64,000 nt of DNA, taken from contig NZ_JAQGPL010000001.1 in assembly GCF_028826105.1 (NCBI RefSeq), positions 2,258,501-2,322,500 of the forward strand. Reading direction: 5' to 3'. The notes under the pieces were generated by a model. The model saw nothing but the letters and a program-made list of their open reading frames with translations, was not told where the DNA came from and did not search any database. Both the position numbers and the translations under genes were made by a program. This document shows positions 1 through 8,352 of the stretch, in pieces; position 1 is the first letter of the stretch; each line of letters opens with the position of its first letter. Source of the DNA: Paenibacillus humicola (lineage in GTDB: Bacteria > Bacillota > Bacilli > Paenibacillales > Paenibacillaceae).

Positions 1-1
1 C

Positions 2-166
2 ATGGCGATGATGCTCATCACGCACGAAATGGAGTTTGCACGCGAGGTGTCGGACCGCGTCATCTTCGGTGCGGACGGCCTCATCGTGGAGCAGGGCACG
101 CCCGAGGAAATATTCGGCAACCCGCAGAGCGAGCGGCTTCAATCGTTTCTGCGGAGGTTTCGTTAA
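2..166 (+). CDS. ABC transporter ATP-binding protein, C-terminal part (polar amino acid / possibly ectoine uptake)
   Basis: Only the last 54 residues lie in the window; the gene begins upstream. The visible reading frame contains the H-loop region (LITHEMEFAREVSDRV) followed by a D-G-L-I-V-E-Q-G-T-P-E-E-I-F stretch, the usual ending of GlnQ/HisP-type ATPases of polar amino acid importers. The stop is followed after only 15 bases by ectA, with no terminator between them, so the two are probably co-transcribed. From this context it may be EhuA, the ATPase of an ectoine/hydroxyectoine importer, but the substrate cannot be read from this fragment. The family call is firm; the substrate is inference. 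Confidence 0.85.
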   Translation: MAMMLITHEMEFAREVSDRVIFGADGLIVEQGTPEEIFGNPQSERLQSFLRRFR

Positions 167-181
167 GGGAGGCGATCGGCG

Positions 182-706
182 ATGAAAGCTGCAGCCGGCA
201 TCACACTCGGCAGACCGGACGCGTCGGACGGCGCCTCCGTCTGGCAGCTGGTCAAGGAATCGGGGACGCTTGACCTGAATTCCGCCTACTGCTACATCAT
301 GCTGTGCGATCTGTTTCGCGATTCGTGCGTCGTGGCGAAGCAGGACGGCGTAACAGTCGGTTTTCTGTCTGCCTGCCGCATGCCCGCAAGCCCGGATACG
401 CTGTTTGTCTGGCAGGTCGCGGTGTCGGGCGGGCAGCGCGGGAAGGGAATCGGCACCGCGATGCTGCAGGAGCTGCTGGACCGGGAGGAGCTTGGGGACA
501 TCCGGTACGTCGAGGCGACGATCGGCCCTGAGAACGACCGCTCCCGAAGGCTGTTTATGAGCTTGGCCGCCCGCCGCGGCGGACAATGCTCCGTCAGCGA
601 GCGGTATCCGGCGAACCTGTTTCCGCAGGGGCAGGGCGCCCACGAGCCGGAGCTGGCGTTCCGCGTCGGCCCGCTGCGCCGTCCGGGCGAACCGGCGAGG
701 GGATGA
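182..706 (+). CDS. ectA: L-2,4-diaminobutyrate N-acetyltransferase EctA
   Basis: GNAT-fold acetyltransferase of 174 residues. It should acetylate L-2,4-diaminobutyrate at the gamma amino group with acetyl-CoA, the second dedicated step of ectoine synthesis in the cytoplasm. The acetyl-CoA binding motif is visible as GGQRGKGIGTAM near residues 83-94, followed by the EctA-like ATIGPENDRSRRLF stretch. The ATG is preceded by GGGAGG at proper spacing. It follows the ABC ATPase gene by 15 bases and precedes ectB by 55 bases, and the ectA-ectB-ectC-ectD order fixes the assignment. The last ten or so residues are Gly/Pro/Arg-rich and probably unstructured. Confidence 0.95.
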   Translation: MKAAAGITLGRPDASDGASVWQLVKESGTLDLNSAYCYIMLCDLFRDSCVVAKQDGVTVGFLSACRMPASPDTLFVWQVAVSGGQRGKGIGTAMLQELLDREELGDIRYVEATIGPENDRSRRLFMSLAARRGGQCSVSERYPANLFPQGQGAHEPELAFRVGPLRRPGEPARG

Positions 707-761
707 GCCGCCGCCGATTTGACATCCATACCAAACCCGGGAAACAAAAAGGAGGGATTCG

Positions 762-2063
762 ATGAACGTTCAGACCCAATCGTCCATGAAAGTATTCGAA
801 AAGCTCGAATCGGAGGTGCGAAGCTACTGCCGCAGCTTTCCGACCGTTTTTACGAAAGCGAGCGGCGCTTCCATCTGGGATGTGAACGGCCGCGAATATA
901 TCGATTTTTTCGCCGGTGCCGGGGCGCTGAACTACGGCCATAACAATGCTCTCATCCGCCGCAGGCTGGTCGATTATTTGCTGGCGGACGGCGTTACGCA
1001 CAGCCTCGATATGGCGACGAAAGCGAAGGAGGACTTTCTCACCGCGTTCGACAATATCGTGCTGAAGCCCCGGGGACTCGAATATAAAATCATGTTTCCG
1101 GGCCCGACGGGCACGAACGCCGTCGAAAGCGCGATGAAAATCGCCCGCAAGGCGACGGGACGGACGAATATCGTCTGTTTCACCAACGCCTTCCACGGCA
1201 TGTCGCTCGGCTCCCTGTCGGCGACAGGCAACAAATTCAAGCGGGGCGGGGCGGGTATTCCGCTCGGGAACACGACCTTCGTTCCCTATGACGGCTATTT
1301 CGGCGAGGCGATTGACACGAGCGCCATGCTGGAGAAGCTGCTTGGCGATCCCGGCAGCGGCGTGGAGCTCCCGGCCGCCGTCATGCTGGAGACGGTGCAG
1401 GGAGAAGGAGGCCTGAACGCGGCGAGCTTCGGCTGGCTGCGCAGAATCGAGGCGCTGTGCCGCAAATTCGGCATGCTGCTGATTGTCGACGACGTGCAGA
1501 TGGGCTGCGGCCGTACGGGGACGTTCTTCAGCTTCGAGGAAGCAGGCATCCGGCCCGACATCGTCTGTCTGTCCAAATCGATCGGCGGCTACGGGCTCCC
1601 GCTGGCGCTGACGTTAATCAAGCCCGAGCACGACCTGTGGGCGCCCGGCGAGCATAACGGCACGTTCCGGGGCAACAACCTGGCGTTCGTTGCCGCCGCC
1701 GAAGCGCTGTCCTATTGGCGGAGCGAAGATTTCAGGATGGAGCTGAAGGAAAAGTCGGCCGTCATCCGGTCGGCGCTTGAGCGGCTGACGAAGAAGCATC
1801 CGGAGCTCCGGACACGCATCAAAGGCCGCGGCATGATTCAGGGCATCGCGTTCGAACGGCCGGAGCTTGCCGCCAAGCTGTGCGCGATCGCCTTTGAAAA
1901 GGGCGTCATTATGGAGACGTCAGGCCCCCGCGATGAAGTGGCGAAGCTGATGCCGCCGCTCACGATCGGCGCCGACCAGCTCGCATCCGGCCTTGCGATC
2001 GTCGAAGCCGCCTGGAGCGAGCTGCTGAAGCGGGAGACGATACCGGTGAAGGCGACGGTATAA
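762..2063 (+). CDS. ectB: L-2,4-diaminobutyrate:2-oxoglutarate aminotransferase EctB
   Basis: Class III PLP-dependent aminotransferase of 433 residues. It makes L-2,4-diaminobutyrate from aspartate semialdehyde with glutamate as amino donor, the entry step of ectoine synthesis. The PLP lysine is probably K272 in [13 protein letters not shown], and the cofactor-phosphate region reads [16 protein letters not shown]. Further family landmarks are [12 protein letters not shown] and HNGTFRGNN. The start is set by GGAGGG eight bases upstream of the ATG. Length is normal for EctB (about 420-430). It sits between ectA and ectC in one operon. Confidence 0.97.
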   Translation: MNVQTQSSMKVFEKLESEVRSYCRSFPTVFTKASGASIWDVNGREYIDFFAGAGALNYGHNNALIRRRLVDYLLADGVTHSLDMATKAKEDFLTAFDNIVLKPRGLEYKIMFPGPTGTNAVESAMKIARKATGRTNIVCFTNAFHGMSLGSLSATGNKFKRGGAGIPLGNTTFVPYDGYFGEAIDTSAMLEKLLGDPGSGVELPAAVMLETVQGEGGLNAASFGWLRRIEALCRKFGMLLIVDDVQMGCGRTGTFFSFEEAGIRPDIVCLSKSIGGYGLPLALTLIKPEHDLWAPGEHNGTFRGNNLAFVAAAEALSYWRSEDFRMELKEKSAVIRSALERLTKKHPELRTRIKGRGMIQGIAFERPELAAKLCAIAFEKGVIMETSGPRDEVAKLMPPLTIGADQLASGLAIVEAAWSELLKRETIPVKATV

Positions 2064-2117
2064 GCAAAGAAGCCGGGCGTTCAATACCTTACTTTATTCG
2101 AAGGAGCGGATTTTGCC

Positions 2118-2501
2118 GTGATTGTCAAACATTTAAACGAAGTGGTAGGCACACAGGACGATGTCGATACGCCGAACTGGAATGCAAGGCGGCTGCTGCT
2201 GCGAAAGGACGGCATGGGCTTTTCGCTGAACGATACGATTATCAAGGCGGGGACCGAGACGCTTATCTGGTACAAAAACCACGTGGAGGCCGTGTACTGC
2301 ATCGAAGGCGAAGGGGAAATCGAAGTGGTCGGCGGGGAAACGTACGCCATTCGCCCCGGCATGATGTACGCCTTGAACGGCCACGAGAAGCATCTGCTTC
2401 GGGCAAGCAGCCAAATGCGCATGGTGTGCGTGTTCAACCCGCCGCTGTCGGGCAGAGAAGTGCACGACAAGGACGGCGTATATCCGCTTGTGGAAGACTA
2501 A
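2118..2501 (+). CDS. ectC: L-ectoine synthase EctC
   Basis: Small cupin of 127 residues that cyclises N-gamma-acetyl-L-2,4-diaminobutyrate to ectoine. The N-terminus ([12 protein letters not shown]) and the cupin core ([19 protein letters not shown], then the [18 protein letters not shown] region) are typical of EctC, with metal-ligand candidates in the Glu, Tyr and His positions of those stretches. The start is a GTG preceded by AAGGAG. Full length for the family. Third gene of the ectoine operon; ectD follows 25 bases later. Confidence 0.97.
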   Translation: MIVKHLNEVVGTQDDVDTPNWNARRLLLRKDGMGFSLNDTIIKAGTETLIWYKNHVEAVYCIEGEGEIEVVGGETYAIRPGMMYALNGHEKHLLRASSQMRMVCVFNPPLSGREVHDKDGVYPLVED

Positions 2502-2526
2502 TTTCTGAACCGAGGGAGAGGATTCG

Positions 2527-3441
2527 ATGTATCCGTTTGTCAGAACCGAACAATACTCCGTCACGAACGAAAACGACGCTTATCCGTCCCGGGTGGACGA
2601 CACGCCTTCGCTGCTGGAACGGAAGGACCCGGTCGTCTATTCGGAATGGACGAAGGACAGCCCGCTGAGCCGGGAGCAGCACGATTTCTACGACCGGAAC
2701 GGCTACTTGTTTCTGGAGGGCTTCTTCTCGCCGGAGGAAATCGCCGAGTGGAGGCAGGAGCTTCGCAGACTGCAGCAGCTGTACCGGGATCGCGAGGCCG
2801 ACTATGTCGTCCGGGAGCCCGAAAGCCGGGAGGTGCGGTCGATCTTCGCCGTTCACGACCATAACAAGCTGTTCATGCAGCTGGCCGCTCATCCCCGGTT
2901 GGCGGCGATCACGGATTACCTGCTCGGCTCGGTAACGTACATCCACCAGTCTCGTATCAATTTCAAGCCGGGCTTCACGGGGAAAGAATTTTATTGGCAT
3001 TCGGATTTCGAAACGTGGCATGTGGAGGACGGCATGCCGCGGATGCGGGCGCTCAGCTGTTCGATCGCACTGGAGGACAACTTTCATTTCAACGGGCCTT
3101 TGATGGTTGTGCCGGGCTCGCACAAGAAGTTCGTGACCTGCGTCGGCCGGACGCCGGAAAACCATTTCAAGCAGTCGCTCCGCCGCCAGGAATACGGGGT
3201 TCCGGACCATGAAAGCTTGACGAAGCTTGTGGAGGAAGGCGGCATCGATACGCCGGTCGGACGCGCGGGCTCGGTCGTGCTCTTCGACTGCAACATCATG
3301 CACGGCTCGAACAGCAATATCACGCCGCTTCCCCGCAGCAACGTATTCCTCGTCTATAACAGCATCGAGAACGAGCTCATCGAGCCGTATTCGGGGCAGG
3401 CTCCAAGGCCGGGATACATCGCCACGCGCACGTTCGGGTAA
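2527..3441 (+). CDS. ectD: Ectoine 5-hydroxylase EctD
   Basis: Fe(II)/2-oxoglutarate-dependent dioxygenase of 304 residues that converts ectoine to 5-hydroxyectoine. The family signature F-x-W-H-S-D-F-E-T-W-H-x-E-D-G-M-P is present. The iron triad can be placed at H158 and D160 in that signature and H259 in MHGSNSN. The ATG follows a GAGGGAGAGG ribosome binding site. Having ectD in the same run as ectABC means the organism should make hydroxyectoine, which protects against heat and drying better than ectoine. The next reading frame begins five bases after the stop. Confidence 0.97.
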   Translation: MYPFVRTEQYSVTNENDAYPSRVDDTPSLLERKDPVVYSEWTKDSPLSREQHDFYDRNGYLFLEGFFSPEEIAEWRQELRRLQQLYRDREADYVVREPESREVRSIFAVHDHNKLFMQLAAHPRLAAITDYLLGSVTYIHQSRINFKPGFTGKEFYWHSDFETWHVEDGMPRMRALSCSIALEDNFHFNGPLMVVPGSHKKFVTCVGRTPENHFKQSLRRQEYGVPDHESLTKLVEEGGIDTPVGRAGSVVLFDCNIMHGSNSNITPLPRSNVFLVYNSIENELIEPYSGQAPRPGYIATRTFG

Positions 3442-3445
3442 TACC

Positions 3446-3958
3446 GTGTGGACCGCTCTTTCGATCGTTGCGATCAACATCGCGTACGTATCGGCATTTA
3501 CGCTGCGCCTCATTCTCGTCATTAAAGGGCGGAGAGGCGCGGCGTCCCTGCTTTCGATGGTGGAGGTCTTCATCTATTTGGCGGGGCTGGACCTCGTCCT
3601 TCGGAACCTGTCCGATCCGCTTCATATGATCGCATACTGCGTAGGCTTCGGAGCGGGCGTCTATTTGGGCAGCCGCATTGAAGAATATTTGGCGCTCGGT
3701 TATTCCGTCGTGCAGGTGATTGCCGATTCGATGATCGTCTCGCTCCCGGACAAGCTGCGCGCGCACGGCTACGGCGTCACGTCGTGGCTGGCCGACGGCA
3801 AGGACGGCAAACGGCTCGTCATGCAGGTGCTGGTCAAGCGCAGCAACGAAAAGAAGCTGCTCGACAGCATCATGACCGTCGCGCCGCGGGCGTTCGTCAT
3901 TTCGCACGAGCCCCGGAATTTCAGAGGCGGCTTCTGGGCGAAAATGATCCAGCGGTAG
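3446..3958 (+). CDS. DUF2179 / UPF0316 family membrane protein (YebE-like)
   Basis: A 170-residue protein with an N-terminal membrane half (about three hydrophobic segments between residues 5 and 80) and a soluble C-terminal DUF2179 domain that includes HGYGVTSWLADGKDGKR and ends in EPRNFRGGFW. Such domains are also found at the C-terminus of YitT-type membrane proteins; the biochemical role is unknown. The frame is open further upstream inside ectD, but homologues start at this point, so I chose the GTG four bases after the ectD stop. The ribosome binding site is weak, suggesting translational coupling to ectD. A strong terminator follows, so it appears to be the last gene of the ectoine operon. 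Confidence 0.8.
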   Translation: MWTALSIVAINIAYVSAFTLRLILVIKGRRGAASLLSMVEVFIYLAGLDLVLRNLSDPLHMIAYCVGFGAGVYLGSRIEEYLALGYSVVQVIADSMIVSLPDKLRAHGYGVTSWLADGKDGKRLVMQVLVKRSNEKKLLDSIMTVAPRAFVISHEPRNFRGGFWAKMIQR

Positions 3959-3985
3959 ACGGATCGATAACGGGCAAAAAAATAA

Positions 3986-4035
3986 AACGAAAAGCGGCCG
4001 GTCAAGACAAATGCCTTGACCGGCCGCTTTTCGTT
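3986..4035. terminator. Bidirectional rho-independent terminator
   Basis: A perfect stem of about 20 bp (AACGAAAAGCGGCCGGTCAAG and its complement) with a short loop, A-rich on the left and T-rich on the right. It separates the ectoine operon from the convergent small genes on the minus strand. Confidence 0.9.
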
Positions 4036-4052
4036 TGCCTGGATTTCCCGTT

Positions 4053-4331
4053 TTAGACGTCGATATCCGCCCAAAACTCCTCGTCGGCATCCAGCTTGAT
4101 CTGCGAACGGTAGACGCGAAGCTGGTAATGCTTGAGCATGTACCGCTCGATCGCCTCGAGCAGATTCGCTTCCACGATATACTGGCTTCGCCCCGAGATC
4201 CAAACCTCGGCCGTAAAGCCGTATTCCTCGTCCCACGCAAGCTGTACCTCCACATCGTTCGGCGAGATGCCTTTGCGCTCCGCCATATGGAGGCAGACGG
4301 CGTTGATGATTTCGTCCGTGTAGATGCGCAT
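4053..4331 (-). CDS. DUF2653 (YxcD-like) small protein
   Basis: A 92-residue acidic protein (begins MRIYTDEIINAVCLHMAERK, ends FWADIDV) that resembles the DUF2653/YxcD family of Bacilli; no biochemical function is known. It has no signal peptide or membrane segment. It starts three bases after the stop of the membrane protein gene upstream on the same strand (4335-4760), so the two form an operon. Family assignment is from memory of the pattern. Confidence 0.7.
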   Translation of the reverse strand: MRIYTDEIINAVCLHMAERKGISPNDVEVQLAWDEEYGFTAEVWISGRSQYIVEANLLEAIERYMLKHYQLRVYRSQIKLDADEEFWADIDV

Positions 4332-4334
4332 CGT

Positions 4335-4760
4335 TTAATAGCGTCTCCTGACATCGGGTTGGCCCGGCTTCCTTCGGTTCCGGAAGTACGTCACGAGGCT
4401 TCGAATGATGACGAACAGGACGTAAATCGCCAGCAGGTTAACGATCAGCCCCATGAAATTGCCGAAAAATCCGGTTCCGAACATGCTGCCGAACAGCAGG
4501 CCGGCAAGTCCGCCGATCATCAGTCCTTTCATCAGGCCGCCGCCGCTGAAAAATCCGCGGTTCGGCGTTGTCGTGCCGGCGGACGCTCCCGTCTTGGCGC
4601 CCGGACTCGACGAGGTGACGTTGTCGGCAGGCTTGGATGGCTGATGGGTTATGCTTTGACGCGGCGATTTCAATCCCCCTCGCGGTTTGGCGTCGACCGC
4701 ACTTGCCGTAAAGGCGAAAAATACGGCGAATACGAGCGAAAACAGTAAACTTTTCTTCAT
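4335..4760 (-). CDS. Secreted or membrane-anchored small protein with glycine-rich hydrophobic segments (Tim44-like N-terminal region)
   Basis: 141 residues. An N-terminal signal peptide (MKKSLLFSLVFAVFFAFTASA) is followed by a Ser/Pro/Thr-rich linker, a glycine-rich hydrophobic stretch (GGGLMKGLMIGGLAGLLFGSMFG type, residues about 73-95), a second hydrophobic segment (about 100-122) and a basic tail. This layout resembles the N-terminal half of bacterial Tim44-like proteins, but the Tim44 domain itself is absent. The start has AAGGAG upstream. It heads the two-gene unit with the DUF2653 gene. Function unknown. Confidence 0.75.
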   Translation of the reverse strand: MKKSLLFSLVFAVFFAFTASAVDAKPRGGLKSPRQSITHQPSKPADNVTSSSPGAKTGASAGTTTPNRGFFSGGGLMKGLMIGGLAGLLFGSMFGTGFFGNFMGLIVNLLAIYVLFVIIRSLVTYFRNRRKPGQPDVRRRY

Positions 4761-4818
4761 GATCGTCAGGCTCCTTTTCTATTAAACGGGTATGGTAGGC
4801 GTTCTTGTGATACAATTA

Positions 4819-4833
4819 CGTCTAATATAGACG
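4819..4833. promoter_or_regulatory. Perfect 15-bp palindrome between divergent genes
   Basis: CGTCTA-ATA-TAGACG lies in the 116-base gap between the minus-strand membrane protein gene and the plus-strand DUF309 gene, three bases after a TACAAT sequence at 4811-4816 that could be a -10 element. The symmetry and place suggest a regulator binding site, but I do not recognise the regulator. Confidence 0.4.
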
Positions 4834-4876
4834 ATGGTTTCAATTTTCATCCGTTTGAAAGAAAGGTTGTGGCCGC

Positions 4877-5419
4877 ATGGGCTTCGGCGGGACGCATTAT
4901 CCGGAGGCATATATCGATTATTTGATCGAATTTCACGGTACGCGCGACTTTTTCGAATGTCATGAGCTGCTGGAGGAATATTGGAAGGAGCATCCCGGGG
5001 ATCCGCAGGCGGACGGCTGGGTCGGCCTGATTCAGCTGGCGGTCGGCGCTTACCATTATCGCAGGGGAAACAGGCAGGGGGCGGCGAAAATGCTGCGCTC
5101 GGCGGCATCCCGGCTGACGGCGGAGCGGCTGGAAGCGCTCGGTTTGAAAGGCGCACAAACGGCCGCCGCGATCGAGGGGATGATTCGCGCGCTCGATGAC
5201 GGTCTTCCGTATGCGGATATCGATCTGATCTTCCGCGACGGCGGGCTGCTGGATGCCTGCCGCGGGCAGTGCGCGGCACGGGGCCATGCATGGGGTGCCC
5301 CGAGCCCGGAGCTTGAGGCGCTCGTGCACCGGCATACGCTGCGCGACCGGAGCGACGTCATCGAGGCGCGCCGGGCCGCGTCCGCAGCCAGACGAAACGG
5401 GAACGAGGGCGGCGGCTAA
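4877..5419 (+). CDS. DUF309 domain protein (YpuF-like)
   Basis: 180-residue helical protein. The DUF309 signature is the FFECHELLEEYWKE stretch near residue 20 followed by GLIQLAVGAYHYRRGN near residue 50; the conserved His/Glu residues suggest a metal or substrate site, but no activity is established for the family. Residues after about 130 are less conserved and end in a Arg/Gly-rich tail. The ATG is 10 bases after an AAAGAAAGG sequence. It stands alone between a divergent gene and a strong terminator. Confidence 0.8.
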   Translation: MGFGGTHYPEAYIDYLIEFHGTRDFFECHELLEEYWKEHPGDPQADGWVGLIQLAVGAYHYRRGNRQGAAKMLRSAASRLTAERLEALGLKGAQTAAAIEGMIRALDDGLPYADIDLIFRDGGLLDACRGQCAARGHAWGAPSPELEALVHRHTLRDRSDVIEARRAASAARRNGNEGGG

Positions 5420-5428
5420 AAAACGGCA

Positions 5429-5482
5429 AAAAAAGCCGGACCGGCGAGCCTGCATACGCAGGCTCGCCGGTCCGGCTTTTTT
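5429..5482. terminator. Bidirectional rho-independent terminator
   Basis: A perfect 25-bp stem (AAAAAAGCCGGACCGGCGAG... with ATAC loop) flanked by A and T runs, shared by the DUF309 gene and the convergent carbonic anhydrase gene. Confidence 0.92.
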
Positions 5483-5494
5483 AACGGAGTCCGT

Positions 5495-6070
5495 TCATTT
5501 GTTCGCCAAATATTCGTTGCCATCGGTCACGAGATCGAGCCTGCCCGTCGTCGGATCGATGATGAGGCCGTGAACCGGCGTGTTCGGCGGCAGCAGCGGA
5601 TGGTTGCGGATGATGCCGACGCTGCGCTCGACGCTGTCCTGCACGCTGTCGAAGCCTCGGAGCCAGCGGTTCAAGTTGATGCCGGCATGCTCTAGCGTCT
5701 CGAGGGTTTCCTGCGGAATGCCTTTCTCGAGCATATGGCCGACGACCGTGTCGGCGTTCAGCCCCGTCATGCCGCATTCATAGTGACCGATGACCAGCAC
5801 CTCGTGGGCGCCGAGCTCGTATACCGCCACAAGCACGCTGCGCATGATGTTGCCGAAAGGCTGCGTCACGATACCGCCGGCGCTCTTAATCATTTTGGCG
5901 TCGCCGTTGCGCAGGTTGAGCGCCTTCGGCAGCAGCTCCGTCAGGCGGGTGTCCATGCAGGTGACGATCGCGAGCTTTTTGTCCGGGAACCTGTCCGTCA
6001 AATATTGCTCATATTGTTTTTCTTCCACAAATTGGCGATTAAAGGATAAAATATTTTCGAGTGTATGCAT
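5495..6070 (-). CDS. Beta-class carbonic anhydrase (YtiB-like)
   Basis: Zinc enzyme of 191 residues interconverting CO2 and bicarbonate. The zinc ligands are visible as C38 in TCMDTR, with the D40/R42 dyad, and H96 and C99 in GHYECGM. The length and pattern match the short YtiB-type beta carbonic anhydrases of Bacilli. Two starts are possible: TTG at 6076 and ATG at 6070. I prefer the ATG, which lies 10 bases after GGGAGG, whereas the TTG is only 4 bases away. It is a single-gene unit ending in the shared terminator. Confidence 0.92.
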   Translation of the reverse strand: MHTLENILSFNRQFVEEKQYEQYLTDRFPDKKLAIVTCMDTRLTELLPKALNLRNGDAKMIKSAGGIVTQPFGNIMRSVLVAVYELGAHEVLVIGHYECGMTGLNADTVVGHMLEKGIPQETLETLEHAGINLNRWLRGFDSVQDSVERSVGIIRNHPLLPPNTPVHGLIIDPTTGRLDLVTDGNEYLANK

Positions 6071-6114
6071 CGTCAAATTGCCTCCCCGGGCAGTTGTATA
6101 TTGGCAGACCTCGG

Positions 6115-6432
6115 CTATTGCAGAAGCCGCATATGAACCGTATAAATCTGATTGTCGCTTTTCAGGCTGAACGCGTTACGCGCTTCATTAAAATCGATGC
6201 GCAGCCGGGGCTCGAAAAAAACCTCCTGCTTCGGATCGTACCAAACCGGATACGGGCTTCCCTCGCCTTTCCGGTCGTCCGCCTCCGGTGTTTCGATCAG
6301 CTTCAGTGCCGGCACGCCGTTTAAAGCACAGCCGCAACCTTCGGTGTCGTACAGCAGCTTCAGGCTTTTCCCGCTTTCGCGCACATAACCGGCCAGCTTC
6401 TCGGCGGCCGCCGGCGTAAACGTAAATTGCAT
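6115..6432 (-). CDS. HesB/IscA-like iron-sulfur biosynthesis domain protein (YqkB-like)
   Basis: 105-residue single-domain protein of the Fe-S biosynthesis (A-type carrier) fold. The Cys pattern is EGCGCALNG near residue 33, without the C-terminal CxC of classic IscA/SufA carriers, which is the form seen in Bacillus YqkB and related proteins. It is therefore unclear whether it carries a cluster. GGAGAGGAG precedes the ATG. It is upstream of and on the same strand as the carbonic anhydrase gene, 45 bases apart. Confidence 0.8.
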   Translation of the reverse strand: MQFTFTPAAAEKLAGYVRESGKSLKLLYDTEGCGCALNGVPALKLIETPEADDRKGEGSPYPVWYDPKQEVFFEPRLRIDFNEARNAFSLKSDNQIYTVHMRLLQ

Positions 6433-6566
6433 TTCTTCAGCTCCTCTCCCGTTCTTTCTCTCTCTATTCGTCCTTGCTCGGATTACTGTTGATTATACGT
6501 TTTGCAAAAAGTATGATCAAGTGGAGGGGTTCGCAGCATCTAAATGATGGAAAGGCGGATGAGCAC

Positions 6567-8084
6567 ATGGCGACGAATGCCGAAACGGCGTTGCAGAAAT
6601 TTACGGATCGGATCAAGCAGATTAAAAGCTACGAGGAAGCGCTCGGCGTGCTGTATTGGGATTTGCGGACGGGCGCGCCGCGCAAAGGGGTGGAGGCGCG
6701 TTCCGAGGCGATCGGCATGCTCTCCGCGCAAAGCTTCCAGCTCGCCACGGCGCCGGAGCTCGGCGAATGGCTGAGCGAGCTGGAGCAGCCGCAGACGCTT
6801 GAAGCTTTAAGCGAGATCGACCGCCGTCTGGTCGCGGAAACGCGGAAGGATTACGACCGCAGCGTCAAAATACCTCCCGGGCTCTACCAGGAATATGTCG
6901 TGCTTACCTCGCAGTCGGAATCGGTCTGGGAAGAGGCGAAGGCTTCAGGTGATTATGCCTCGTTCGAGCCGTATCTGGACAAAATCATCTCCTATACGAA
7001 CCGGTTCATTGATTTGTGGGGGCCGAAGGAGACGCGCTACGACACGCTGCTCGATGCGTACGAGCCGGGGATGACGACGGCGGAGCTCGACCGCGTGTTC
7101 GGCGGGCTGCGCGGGAAGCTGGTGCCGCTGGCCGCCGCGATTGCGAATTCGCCGCACCAGCCGGACCGGAGCTTTTTGCAGCAGACGTTTCCCAAGGAAG
7201 CGCAGAAGAAATTCAGCCTGTTTATTCTGGAGCAGATGGGCTTCGATTTCGGCGCCGGCCGGCTCGACGAAAGCGTGCATCCGTTCGCGACGGGACTGAA
7301 TCTCGGCGATGTGCGCATCACGACGCGCTACCTGGAGCACGACGTGACGAGCGCCCTGTTCGGGACCATTCACGAAGGCGGGCATGCGCTGTACGAGCAG
7401 AACATCATGAAGGAGCTGCTCGGCACGACGCTTTGCACGGGCACCTCGATGGGCATTCACGAATCGCAGTCCCGCTTCTGGGAAAATGTGATCGGCCGCA
7501 GCAAGCCGTTCTGGCAGCGGTATTTCGGCGATTTGCAGCAGGCGTTCCCGAACCGGCTGGACGTGGACGTCGAAGACTTTTACCGGGCGACCAATACGGT
7601 GAAGCCTTCGCTGATCCGGATCGAAGCGGACGAGCTGACCTATAACCTGCATATCATCATCCGTTACGAAATTGAAAAGCTGATCTTTAACGAAGGCGTG
7701 AAAGTGTCCGAGCTGCCGGCGGTCTGGAACGGCAAATATAAGGAATATTTGGGCGTGGAACCGGGCAGCGACGCGGAAGGCGTGCTGCAGGACGTGCACT
7801 GGTCGGGCGGCGCGTTCGGGTATTTCCCGTCCTATTCGCTCGGCAACATGTATGCGGCGCAAATCGCCGATACGATGGAACGCGAAATTCCCGCCATGTG
7901 GGAGCTGGTCGGCCGCGGCGATCTGCTGCCGATCAAGGAATGGCTGACGGACAAGGTATACAAATTCGGCAAGCTGCGCACGCCGTCGGAGCTCATTAGC
8001 GGCATTACGGGCAAGCCGCTCGATCCGGATTACCTGTTCGTTTACCTCGATAAGAAGTACCGCGACATTTACCGACTGACTTAA
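6567..8084 (+). CDS. M32-family metallocarboxypeptidase (YpwA / Taq carboxypeptidase type)
   Basis: Cytoplasmic zinc carboxypeptidase of 505 residues, removing C-terminal amino acids from peptides. The zinc motif HEGGH spans residues 269-273 (H269, E270, H273) and the conserved GIHESQSRFWENVIGR block follows at about residue 300. The family signature DLRTGAP lies near residue 32 and the C-terminal YFPSYSLGNMYAAQ block is present. The frame is open upstream, but the ATG at 6567 follows GGAAAGG and matches family starts; length is normal (about 500). It stands alone and is followed by a terminator. Confidence 0.93.
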   Translation: MATNAETALQKFTDRIKQIKSYEEALGVLYWDLRTGAPRKGVEARSEAIGMLSAQSFQLATAPELGEWLSELEQPQTLEALSEIDRRLVAETRKDYDRSVKIPPGLYQEYVVLTSQSESVWEEAKASGDYASFEPYLDKIISYTNRFIDLWGPKETRYDTLLDAYEPGMTTAELDRVFGGLRGKLVPLAAAIANSPHQPDRSFLQQTFPKEAQKKFSLFILEQMGFDFGAGRLDESVHPFATGLNLGDVRITTRYLEHDVTSALFGTIHEGGHALYEQNIMKELLGTTLCTGTSMGIHESQSRFWENVIGRSKPFWQRYFGDLQQAFPNRLDVDVEDFYRATNTVKPSLIRIEADELTYNLHIIIRYEIEKLIFNEGVKVSELPAVWNGKYKEYLGVEPGSDAEGVLQDVHWSGGAFGYFPSYSLGNMYAAQIADTMEREIPAMWELVGRGDLLPIKEWLTDKVYKFGKLRTPSELISGITGKPLDPDYLFVYLDKKYRDIYRLT

Positions 8085-8128
8085 TCGATCCATGCGCGTG
8101 CCCGCCCCGCGAGCATGAGCTGCGACAG

Positions 8129-8174
8129 AACGCGTACCGTTCAGCCCTCCCGGCTGAACGGTACGCGTTTTTTT
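8129..8174 (+). terminator. Rho-independent terminator
   Basis: Stem AACGCGTACCGTTCAGCC / GGCTGAACGGTACGCGTT with a five-base loop and a run of seven T, just after the carboxypeptidase gene. Confidence 0.92.
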
Positions 8175-8352
8175 ATGCGGCAGGCAGCGTCCGTCCATTC
8201 CGTCAAACCCGACGATACGCGGCTCAACCGTTTGAAGGGGGTCTAAACGAATAACAGAACCAGGATGCCCGGCGATGCCGTTTCACCAAACGGGCAGAAG
8301 CCGCATAGGCTGTAATACTCAAACTGCTGCGGCAAAACTGGGGGAAGGTTCG

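Noticed and set aside
8175..8352. Riboswitch (TPP, guanidine or SAM) upstream of the NMT1-type importer
   Set aside because: I looked for the conserved core sequences of these classes and found none; only a small hairpin GCCGTTT/AAACGGGC is present.
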